NCBI GenBank assembly: GCA_001600415.1
Contig: BCJX01000001.1
Coordinates: forward strand, 3,266,735-3,330,734
Length of the DNA: 64,000 nucleotides
Reading direction: 5' to 3'
Origin: Pascua guehoae
Taxonomy: Eukaryota; Basidiomycota; Tremellomycetes; Trichosporonales; Trichosporonaceae
The translations under genes and the position numbers were made by a program. The notes under the pieces were generated by a model. The model saw nothing but the letters and a program-made list of their open reading frames with translations. It did no database searches and was not told where the DNA came from. Each line of letters starts with the position of its first letter. The first letter of the stretch is position 1. This document shows, piece after piece, positions 43,803-53,618 of this stretch.

Positions 43803-46800
43803 ATGACCGCCAAGTCCGACCTCTTCTTCCCCGCCGACTCGGACGAGGACGAAGACCTGTTCCCCACCACCCCAGCGTCCGCAGCGCTTTCACGACGATC
43901 TGTCTCACCACGCCCGTCAGTCTCGCGAACGTCAAGCACTGGAAGTCGCAAGGAGGCACTGTTTGCCGATTATGACGACGACATTATCGTGCTCGACGAC
44001 ACGCACGCAAGTGCATCGTCATCGCCAGGGCCATCTGCCGTACCTTCCTCGTCCGCTTCTGCGACTGGAGTGAAGCGCCGCCGTCCACCTTCCTCTGGCG
44101 TTAATGCACCTGTACCCTCATCATCACCTTCCTCGGTCCGTCCCGGATTTACTCGCGGCTACCTGGGCGAGTTTGTCTGTGAAGGGTGGTCGCTCTCCAA
44201 GGGAAAAGGCTACTGTTCACCGGGCAGCAAGATTGTCTTTGAGCGCCCCAACCCGACAAAGGCGAGGGACAAGGGGGAGCAGGTGGCCAAAGTCGGACCG
44301 ACGCGCATTGTCAACGGCAAGGTCGTACAGGCCAAGGGAAAGGTTGGCGGGAAGCAGATCACGCTTGCAGCCATGATGGCCAAGAAGGCCACGCCTGCGG
44401 TGGGTTTGTTCGTTTCAAGCCCTTGCTAACACGCTCAGCCTGTGAAGAAGGCCCAAGCAAAGGCAAAGGTCGACCAGATTATCCGCTTCAGGAATGAACG
44501 TGGATTTGGTGCGTACTCTCATATGTGTTCCGTGCTGACTTCGCAGAGGGTGGGTCTCTATATGGCTTGGTGAACTAACCCTTCAGTTGGTCGCCTTTCT
44601 GTCTCAGAAGCGGGATTCCTGGTCCACTTACTGGATACAGGCGTTAGTGAGTATTGCATGCCCCGGTAACACAACTGATTGATAGTTGAGCTCGAGGGTC
44701 ATGTGATCGACTGCCCTCAGGTCCTCGCCACTGGCAGCACAATCCTACTTAACGTCAAAGTCTACCTCTCGCGCAAGGGATTCGAGAAGATTGAGAAGAA
44801 GGATCGCGTTGAACAGAGCACGTTCTGGCAAGAGCAACAGGAAACGGAGGAGGAGGAGGCGATGCGGAATCGGAAGGAGGCTCTCGGCTCTCTCTTTAGT
44901 GGGTTAGGCGACGAGAGCTAGTGCACTAACCCTCAGGCCGCATTGGCGTCAAACCTATCATGTCCAACTCACTACTACTCGCCCAGAAACGTAACGGTAC
45001 AGCTGCAGCATCCGTAAACGAGGCGTCATTGAAACACTTTGATGCCACCAAACGCTCACCGAGGAAGAGCCCTAGTCCCAAGGGGAGCGCATCCTCGGGG
45101 AAGGGGAAAGGCAAGGCTTCTGCAAGAAACAGCGATGACGAGGACGACGACGACAGTGGGGATGAGGCGGAGAAGCTCAACGATGAACAGATGAACGAGA
45201 TCGACACCATCTATCGCAAGTGGGTGAATGTTGGGTGCCACCGTGCTGACCCGTCCAGAGCTCAGATGAACGACGCAATGCTGGACGAGACCGAGCCCCC
45301 AGATACCTTCCTCTTCACTCTGCGACCATATCAAAAGCAGGCTCTGACATGGATGAGCGCACGAGAGTCAGGCAAAGATGACCTTCGCGAGTCCAACCAG
45401 ACAATGCACCCACTATGGGAGGAGTGAGTGTCGGGGGTTGTTTGTGGCAGGGACTAACGTGCAGGTACGCCTTCCGGAAAGACCAAGCCATTGGCGAACC
45501 CATTGAAATTGAAGACGACGACGATGTTGTGGACCCGTCACGCAAGTTCTACTGGAACCCGTACAGTGGCGAGCTCAGCCTCGAGTTCCCCAGGTCTCAG
45601 ACAGCTGCCCATGGTGGCATTCTCGCAGATGCAATGGGTACGTCGTCTCGTCGCCCCTATTCTGACCCGCCAGGCATGGGCAAGACCTGCATGATGACCG
45701 CGTTGATTCACAAGAACCGTGATGTTGAGGAAGCAAGCGCCTCCCAACCAGTCAAGGAGGAGCCCGAACCTGAGGAACCGAGCAAGCGTCGCAAATTTGT
45801 GCAAGTGACACTGTCGAACCAGTGGAAAGCGGTTGCCAACGCCCCGCGACCTGCTAAGCGGCCTCCACGGGTTACCCTCGTCGTGTGCCCTGTGTCCCTA
45901 GCGTCGCAGTGGCAAGAGGAGCTCGACAAGATGTCCGCCAAGGGCTCCATCTCCAGCTTCCTCTGGTACGGCAACGACCGCGCCGACGTTGGCCGCCTCC
46001 TGGCGCAGGAAGGCAAGAAGAAGATCGACGTCCTCATTACAAGTTATGGTACGCTCGTGAGCGAGTATTCGCGCTGGAAGAAGAATAAGGACAAGCCGTC
46101 GTATGACGGAAGCAGCATCTATGATCGTGGGTTTCCAGCTCTTCAAATGCTATTCAAACGCTAAACCCACCAGACGAATTCCTCCGCATCGTTCTCGATG
46201 AAGCTCACAACATCAAGAATCGTGCGGCCCAAGTGTCGAAAGCGTGTTATGAGCTGAAGGGACGGCGACGATGGGCTCTGACGGGTACCCCAATTGTTAA
46301 CCGTCTTGAAGACCTTTACTCCCTACTGTAAGCTAAGGTGATGGGATGGGTTTAGCTCACACAACAGGCATTTCCTGCGCCTCGAACCATGGGGACTGTA
46401 CAGCTTCTTCCGAAGCTTCGTCACCATCCCCTTCCTCAACCAAGACCCAAAGGCGCTCAACGTGGTTCAGTACATTCTCGAGTCGTGTCTTCTCCGCCGC
46501 GAGAAGAATATGCGGGACAGGGACGGCAAGCTTGTTGTGGACCTCCCGCCAAAGACTGTCGATGTGCAAGCTCTCACCTTTTCCCGAGCGGAGCGTCAGA
46601 TTTACAAGTCACTGGAGGACCGCGCCAAGCGGCGCTTCATTGAACTGGATGCGGACGGCCGTGCAATGTCCAACTACACTTCGATCTTGGCCATGCTGAT
46701 GAAGTACGTTTATCGATACCCCCTTGTGCTGACCATAGGCTGCGACAGTGCGTCGACCACCCGTTACTCGTCATGGGTAAGGGATCCAGCGAGGACGAAG

Positions 46801-47945
46801 ACGGCGACCACTTGCTTGAGGGTGATGGCGAGAGCGTCAAGACGATGATTGCGCGTTACGCCGGAGGGCAGGAGAGTGGCAACGCGGTCGACCCAGCGTA
46901 CGCGCTCAAGGTGCTCAAGGAGCTGGGCGAGACCGAGTCGGTGCCCGAATGCCTCATCTGCTTTGGCGAGGTGACGGACGAAGTTCTTCTCCCTTGTTAC
47001 CACCGGGGGTGAGTAAGATGAAAAGCTCCTTGTGATCACTAAGCTGACTCGCCAGGTGTCAGGACTGCATTGTGGAATACATTGGTCACTGCGAGGACGC
47101 CGGCAAAACGGCGTCCTGTCCGACCTGTGGCAAGGGTCCTGTTCGCACGGCCGACCTCCGGTCTGTGCAACGCCGTCGTAGGCGCCCTAACGCCCTGATG
47201 GGCGACAACGCGGAGGGCGAGACAGCGGTCACTCTCGGCAAGGTCGATCTGGTGTCCAGCACTAAACTGCGTGCGCTTGTGCGGCGCCTCGAACAGATGC
47301 GCGTGGAGGACCCGACGTTCAAGGCACTCGTGTTCTCCCAGTTCACCTCCTTCCTTGGTGCGTAACGGCGCAAGGCTACAGCTATTGGTATCTTGAGACC
47401 AGCTGACACGCAGACCTAATCGAAACCACACTCACCCGGGCCGGCGTGCGCTGGCTCCGATTCGACGGGACAATGAGCCAAGCCCAACGCGCAGCGACCG
47501 TGTCCGAGTTTGGAGAAAAGTGCTCCGAGCCCACAGTCCTGCTCATCTCGCTCAAGGCAGGCGGAGTCGGACTCAACCTCACCATGGCGAATCGTGCGTC
47601 CCTTAAAAAGTGGAGAGACACTCACCCCAGATGTCTTCATGATGGACACATGGTGGAACGAGGCTATCGAGCAGCAGGCCATTGACCGCGTTCACCGCTT
47701 GGGCCAGTCGCGCCCGGTCTACGTGACGCGGTACATTATCAAGGGCACCGTGGGTGAGTTTTACGACGAAGACCATGACTCTGGCGAAATCTGACGGTGC
47801 AGAGAAACGCATTATGAAGATCCAACGCACAAAGACGGCCCTTATTAACGCGTCGCTCACGGGCGGCAAGGAGCGTGCGTCGCTTGCGGACATCAAGAAG
47901 ATCTTTGGCCTCGACGAGGAGGATAGTGAGGACGAAGCGTATTAA
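43803..47945 (+). CDS. RAD5: DNA repair helicase and ubiquitin ligase Rad5
   Basis: This is the nuclear SWI2/SNF2 ATPase and RING E3 that polyubiquitinates PCNA for error-free damage tolerance. Sixteen exons are proposed: 43803-44399, 44439-44508, 44547-44549, 44587-44646, 44686-44898, 44937-45219, 45259-45423, 45465-45637, 45674-46126, 46174-46327, 46368-46703, 46739-47008, 47056-47357, 47414-47593, 47631-47753 and 47803-47945 (1174 aa). An acidic, Ser-rich start is followed by a HIRAN domain ([12 protein letters not shown] to LLNVKVYL), Walker A GMGKT (about 522-526), DEAH (681-684), a C3HC4 RING embedded in the helicase (C907, C910, C922, H924, C927, C930, C947, C950) and the helicase C-lobe ([18 protein letters not shown]). 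The third exon is 3 nt. All catalytic residues are present. Confidence 0.94.
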
Positions 47946-48366
47946 TGGCACGTTTGGGGCAGGAGGGCGGAGCCAGCTTACGGAGGAAGCGCATGCACAG
48001 CACAAGGATAAGGAACTAGCACAGAAGAACAGGATGGCAGTAGTCTGTACAGGACATGATGCATGGTATGGGTAGTCGTCTTACTTTGTGCTGCGTGGTT
48101 TCCGCGGTGAAAGTGCCATGCGCCACTGGGGACCCGAGTGGTCAATCGTCGTCATCGAGCACGCCACTAATCCTCATCCACAAGTCCTCATCCGACCCAG
48201 CCCCCTGGCATAAATACAGGTCACTGCATGTGCTTGGTCTGTCTGTCTTGCTATGGTCTCATTGCACTCTATCCTACACTATCCCCAACTGCGAGTCGAG
48301 TACAGGCCGGAACGCCGCTGCCCTCTGGCAGCCGCTCACAGGCGCCCGCTGTCCCGGTCGATTCGC

Positions 48367-49463
48367 TTACTGGCCGCACTTGCACTCGCCGGGGCCGCAC
48401 TTGCACGTGTTACCGCACTGGCATCCGGAGCCGGGGCAGGCCGACGAGGTGGTGGGCTCCTGTCCGGGCTTGGGGCATGTGGCGCACGGGCACTGGCCGA
48501 GCTTGCACTCTTCATCAGGGCCGCACGAGCACACACCGGGGCAGGCGCACGTCGTCTTACGGATCGACTTGGGGCACGACGCGCAGACGCACGCGCCGGG
48601 CGCGCACTTGCACTCGGGCTTGCAGCTGGGGGTTAGCGGTTGGTCTTGGTCTGGGATTGGGAGTTGGGGGTGGAGGCGTGCGATAGTACCCAGTGCAGGC
48701 TGGGTCCAACGCGAGTCACTCACTTGCAGGCACCCGAAGCCGCGGCCTTCTTGGACGGGCAGTTGGCGCAGTGGCACTCCTTGCACTTGCAGTCGCCGGG
48801 GCCACACGTGCACGTGGTAGTCGTCTCGGGCGCGCACCTGGGGTCAGCACGGGCTTTCAGGGAGAGGACTGGTGATGACAGGGTGGTGAGTCGCCGGTCG
48901 TGCGAGATACAGATACCTGTCGAACACGCCAATACACTCGGAGACTTGGGGCCGGACTCACTGGCACGGCTTCTCCTCCGACTTCTTGCACTTGCAGTTG
49001 GCACACTTGCAGTCGGCGCCGCACGTGCACGAGGCCGAGGGGTCGCTCGTGCACTTGCACTCCTTCTTCGAGGGGCAGTTGGCGCACTGGCAGTTGGCGC
49101 ACTTGCAGTCGCCACCGCACGTGCACGTCTGCTGGTTCTGGCAGCTGGTGGGGGTTAGTCGTGTGAAGCTTGGAATGATGAGATGCGGGTGTCGCGGTCG
49201 TGGTCGTGTGGAGCGGAGTGGAGCCGGGAGAGGAAGGAGGAAGGAAGATGAGGTGATGGCATAGGAAGGTTGTGGATCCGACGACACCGGCGTCGATGAT
49301 CCCGACAGACCCCAATTGGGGATGTGGGCACGTCACGAATACTTCAGCCGCCCAAGACGACAGACACAGGGCCGAGATCGTCGGAGAACAAGGACAGTGG
49401 CGAGACTCACTTGCACGAGGCCGAGCTCGAGGCGGCGGGCTTGTTGCTGCAGCACGAGGACAT
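48367..49463 (-). CDS. Large Cys-rich metallothionein, four modular exons
   Basis: This is a cytosolic metal-thiolate protein, probably copper-binding and copper-induced, like the CMT proteins of Cryptococcus. Minus-strand exons are 49463-49411, 49144-48962, 48837-48724 and 48625-48367 (202 aa). About 50 residues are Cys, mostly in CxC and CxCxxC patterns such as TCTCGGDCKCANCQCANC and CTCGPGDCKCKECHCANC. Every intron interrupts the same codon position, between two Cys of a C-(N/Q)-C motif in phase 2, so exons are interchangeable modules. CPSKK spacers recur in exons 2 and 3. The last exon has a different, Gly/Pro-rich spacer set. Introns (98, 124, 266 nt) are longer than usual for this window. 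A TATA box stands 157 bp upstream. Confidence 0.93.
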
Positions 49464-49619
49464 TTTGGTTTGGGTTTGTTGTGGTGTTGGGGTAGTTGGT
49501 GACGAGGTGACGAGGTATCGAGTCTTGTCTTGTCTTGTGACGAGAGTTGGATAGATGTGGATGTGGATGTGGAAGTTTGAAGTGATGGAGATATCAAAGA
49601 GGAAGACGAGTGGTGGTGG

Positions 49620-49626
49620 TTATATA
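49620..49626 (-). promoter_or_regulatory. TATA box of the metallothionein gene
   Basis: The minus strand reads ACTATATAACC, giving TATATAA 157 bp before the start codon. This fits a strongly inducible stress gene. Confidence 0.65.
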
Positions 49627-50818
49627 GTGTGAGGCATTTTAGTTGGCTGGCAGGGAGTTGGGCGTCACAAGTGACGTCGTGGCAGATGACCCTGAGACAC
49701 CCACAGGCCACAGCCTTGGCGACCGTGCCAGAGTGCCAGCGTCCGACCACTGAAAATGTGCTCCCTGCCCGCCGCCCCGCCAAAAGCGCGCCAGGATCTG
49801 GAATGTCTTTGGCTGTGCCTCGTGCGCCGCCACCGCACAACTCGCGCAGGCACAGGCATCAAACACATCCCGCACCCCCGCGCATGTCGCGCAAACCCCA
49901 GCCTGTACGAGTGTGGCACTTTGCCCCACCAACACCAACATCCAGATCTCAACACCATTTCCGCGTTCACGCGACCTTTGTGCGATCGGCACAAGGTTCG
50001 CAGCTTGATAATCGGCTTGATAATCCGCCCGCTGCTTGATCATCGGTTGATCATCGCCATAACCCCAAAACACTGCTCTGCTGGAGGTTCTTGGCGCCAA
50101 CTGGAAGCGTATAGGCTCGTGGCTGGCCATGTTTGGTCGTCATGTGTCCATTGTCGCGTGCCGGCTCGATGCGCGACGCGCGTCGCGTGAAGATTGACTG
50201 TGGGAGTGGTCTAGACCCAGTCGATTCTGAGGCGTTGGCGGTACAGTGGCCATCGGCATTTGTTATTCACAGCGGGTCAGCGGATCAGGGGGCGGCAGCG
50301 ACAGCCGCACAATGTAGGGTTGAACAGCCCAGTATATACGCAGCTTGCCCCTTCCTGGACATCCTGGACTGATCGGAAAGCTTACACAGACAAGGTACAG
50401 TATACAGTGGGTACTTGGTCGTTCTCATATGCTGTCGTGGGTGTTGTTGGTCAACTTGAGCCTTTGGATGGACCAGCGTATGTACCAGCGTGTCTGTGGC
50501 CATAAGGGCCGCACCGGCTTGACACGGGCACCTTCCCTCTTGCAATACCGGAATCTATTATCGATGCACCACAGCACAATCGTACAGATTGAATGCACGA
50601 ATGGTTAGTGAGGCTCAGCACGGTCTTATGACTTGATTGCTTGGCTGCTTGGCTGCTTGTACATAGGCTCCTGTGGTACCCCGTGTCCTGTGTGGTAGGT
50701 GTTCGACACGAAACGCAGCACTTCAACTCGCGTGTGTGCGTGTGCGTGCACACGTCGCACTCGGATCAAAGGGGCGACTGGCCTGGATGGACCGTTGTAT
50801 CGCTGTTCCACTTTGATT

Positions 50819-50931
50819 GACCCTTCCTTCCTTCCTTCCTTCCTTTCCTTCCTCTGGTTTTCCTTCCTTCATTTCCTTCCTTCCTCTCTTCCTTCCTCTC
50901 TCTTTCTCTCCAATGCCTTAAAACCGTCCGT
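50819..50931. repeat. CCTT-rich polypyrimidine tract
   Basis: Imperfect (CCTT)n and CTCT runs extend over more than 110 bp, about 415 bp upstream of the F-box-like gene. They are probably part of its promoter or transcribed leader. Confidence 0.85.
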
Positions 50932-51061
50932 TCTTCGTCTTCTCCATTCTCCATTCTCTCATTCTCTCATTCACCCATATAATCATTCTCCTTTCCCTTC
51001 CTCCTCTTCTCATCGACCAGTGCTGCTCTACTTCACATACCCTCTCTCATCACTCTCTCAC

Positions 51062-51107
51062 ACACCACCACCACCACCACCACCACCACCACCACCACCA
51101 CCACCAC
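51062..51107. repeat. (CAC)n microsatellite
   Basis: About fifteen uninterrupted CAC triplets end in CGACGACG. They lie in the probable 5' leader of the F-box-like gene. Confidence 0.9.
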
Positions 51108-51345
51108 GACGACGCTCCACACTTGATCCTCTTCTTTAATTTTCCCCACCTCGTCGTTTTCACCTCGACATACTTGACGTCTCCGACTTGTCAGCGACCC
51201 GCCCGTACCCCACGCCACTCAACCTCGAGAACTTACCGTACCTTGGTTCCACCATCCTCGGTCTTCCTCCGTTCTGTTCTAGGCTCCTCAGAGGCAAATT
51301 CCATACCCTCTTACCCCTCGGGCCTCCGGATTTGTGCCACCCACC

Positions 51346-52896
51346 ATGGCGTCTCCTTCCTCGCCACCCGCCGCCCCGCACGGCCTAGCCAACACCAAGA
51401 TGCTCGACGTCATCGTCTCCTACCTTCCCCATCGCTCGCTCATCTCGTGCCTCACTGTGTCAACCGCCTTTTATCTGGCGGCACGCCCGGCCATGTTCAA
51501 GACCACCCTGCACATTTCGGACACGGCCCCCTGGCAGCAGTTTAATGACCTTGACGCTGACGGCCCGTTTGGCGGCCGCGGCCTGCGTCCCGTTTTCCGC
51601 AGGTCGTGGCTCGCCTCCACAAGCATGCTGGAAGTCACCGTCAGTCTAACGCAACACTCGCAATACGTCCTCCGCGTCGAGCACCTGGTACCCCCCGAAG
51701 CCATGCCCGCGCTCGACATTCTTCGTGTCAACCTTGAGAGCCCGAACTGGGATTTCCACCGATACCAATACCCAACGAGTTTTTACCCCTGGGCTGCCGT
51801 CGCTCATCTTCGCCCTCGCACCGTCGTGATCCGCGGGTGCAACGTCATGCACCAGGAGCTGCCCCCTGGCCTTCGTGCAATGATCACCGAGACAACCGTC
51901 CTCGTTTTCGTCACCGGACCGAGCACGGAGCGCGTCTGGAACCTTTTCAAATCACTGCGCCCTTCGCCCAACCTATCCAAACTCACGTTTGTTATGCTCT
52001 CCAACAGGGCAACCAGGCTGCTTGGATGGGGAAAGGTGCCCGAGAACGACCACTGGGCGGCCGACCAGACTCGTCAGCGCGCTGCCAATCGACTTGCGGG
52101 CGACATTGCCTGGTTCTCTACGTTCCAGTGCCGTAGGGGCGGTAACGCCGACCTGTCGCTCAACATCGTACGCTTCAATCCGATTACCCGTGAGGCTTTC
52201 CATGACGCAATTGCTGGTGGCTCGGCATCGTTTGTCCCCGTCCAGGCTAGCACCTCAGGCGCTACCACTTCCGCTGCCCTTCCGCCCAGCCACACCAGTG
52301 CTCCCTCCTCTGCCTCTTCAACGGGGGTGGGCACGGCTGGTGCCACAGCCTCTACCTCCACAACGGCCTCCACCTCGACGCATGGCGCGCCCCGGCCCAA
52401 TGGCAACGTATTCGGCCCTCACCTCCCAGACAGGTGGATCGACATCGTACCCGACAGGTGGATCGACCTCGTGGCCCAACACCTTCCCCGAGTCATTGGA
52501 GAGTTTGCCCAATCGCAGACGTTGCTGAGTCCCCAAGGCTGGCGAGACCGGGAGCAGCGCAAGACCAACTTCCTCTACCTAGACACCCTCGCGTTCCTCA
52601 CCTCGGACGACAACAGCTGGAAGAACGCTCTCGATCTCGACGAACTCGCGCCGTGGCACGACATTATGGACGAAGAAGACCGCGCCGATGCGGCTGAGCG
52701 CAAGAAGCTTGAGGAAATGATGAAGGAGGTCCGCGAGATGAACGAGAAATTCCGGGCCGAGCAACGTCGTAAGCACACCATCGAAGACGAGATCGAACAG
52801 ATGTTGGCCGAGATCGTGGCCGATAATGCCAAGGCCAAGGAGTCAAATTCTGGCAAGGAGAACGCCTGTCCCCCGCCGAAGAAACGCCGTACGTGA
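51346..52896 (+). CDS. F-box-like protein of unknown target
   Basis: This is a single-exon gene of 516 aa. The N-terminus (about residues 16-56: KMLDVIVSYLPHRSLISCLTVSTAFYLAARPAMFKTTLHI) has the hydrophobic pattern of a degenerate F-box followed by the usual fungal wall of beta-strand/leucine-rich region (HLRPRTVVIRGCN, PNLSKLTFVMLSN). Such proteins are common and highly expanded in Trichosporonales, with unknown substrates; the role as an SCF adaptor is inferred. A Ser/Thr/Ala-rich linker (about 300-350) is followed by an internal duplication DRWIDIVPDRWIDLV, then an acidic and Lys-rich coiled coil (EERKKLEEMMKE region) and a basic C-terminal NLS-like end PPPKKRRT. The ATG follows CCACCC in good context. 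Confidence 0.7.
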   Translation: MASPSSPPAAPHGLANTKMLDVIVSYLPHRSLISCLTVSTAFYLAARPAMFKTTLHISDTAPWQQFNDLDADGPFGGRGLRPVFRRSWLASTSMLEVTVSLTQHSQYVLRVEHLVPPEAMPALDILRVNLESPNWDFHRYQYPTSFYPWAAVAHLRPRTVVIRGCNVMHQELPPGLRAMITETTVLVFVTGPSTERVWNLFKSLRPSPNLSKLTFVMLSNRATRLLGWGKVPENDHWAADQTRQRAANRLAGDIAWFSTFQCRRGGNADLSLNIVRFNPITREAFHDAIAGGSASFVPVQASTSGATTSAALPPSHTSAPSSASSTGVGTAGATASTSTTASTSTHGAPRPNGNVFGPHLPDRWIDIVPDRWIDLVAQHLPRVIGEFAQSQTLLSPQGWRDREQRKTNFLYLDTLAFLTSDDNSWKNALDLDELAPWHDIMDEEDRADAAERKKLEEMMKEVREMNEKFRAEQRRKHTIEDEIEQMLAEIVADNAKAKESNSGKENACPPPKKRRT

Positions 52897-53618
52897 CGCG
52901 CCGACGACAGCAAACACTACCGACGAGCGGAGGTACGATGTAGACAGCCAACAACAACAACACTCACGCGAAGAACACGAAACTCAACGACAGATACCAT
53001 TTGATGCGCACACGGTGGGACACGAGAGCAGAGCAGGCAAGCAAACATTGTGATTGAAGGATATGGGAGGGCGCGTGTTTGTGAATAGCGGCTTTATGCA
53101 GTGGGTGAGTCGCGTAGGCATTTTCTGTAGACGTAGACGATGAACAGTACATGTTTACACGGTGCAGCAACAGATGTGAAGGTCGACTCCAGAGGAGATC
53201 TGCAGCATGGTCGACACGGTCTGGCAACGAGTTCAGGACACGCCGAGCAACTGGTACCCATAGGAACGAGCCCACTCGGTACCAAATACTTGACTCCAAT
53301 AATCATGTGCTGTCTCATGGACGCCTCCGAGCGAGATCAAGATCACGTAGCGCGACCAGCTCCCAGACCTCGCAGCAGAGCACTGGGACGACACGCAACA
53401 TGTCCGACAGATTCTGACCGACACAGTAGTATCAACACCAAGCACACGCCAAACCAAATGCACGTGCAACAAAGTACTCTACCAGCCAGAGACGGCTACT
53501 CTACATTCCTGCTTGTACTACAAGTACAACAAAAGCTGCGTTCCGACAAGGGACGGACAGTGGTGGGAGATGAGGTATGGGGCGGGGCATGTTCTGATTG
53601 CTCGCTCACTCGCGGCGG
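52897..53618. other. Convergent intergenic region, F-box-like gene and SWI1
   Basis: It presumably contains both 3' UTRs. No reading frame with family features is visible on either strand. Confidence 0.5.

Larger units (their letters stand above)
49464..51345. other. Divergent intergenic region, metallothionein to F-box-like gene
   Basis: This holds the metallothionein promoter on the left, including a TGACGTC half-site at 49672-49678, and a long pyrimidine-rich leader of the next gene on the right. No gene is supported in between. I looked for the TTTGCTC-type copper element and did not see an exact copy. Confidence 0.5.
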
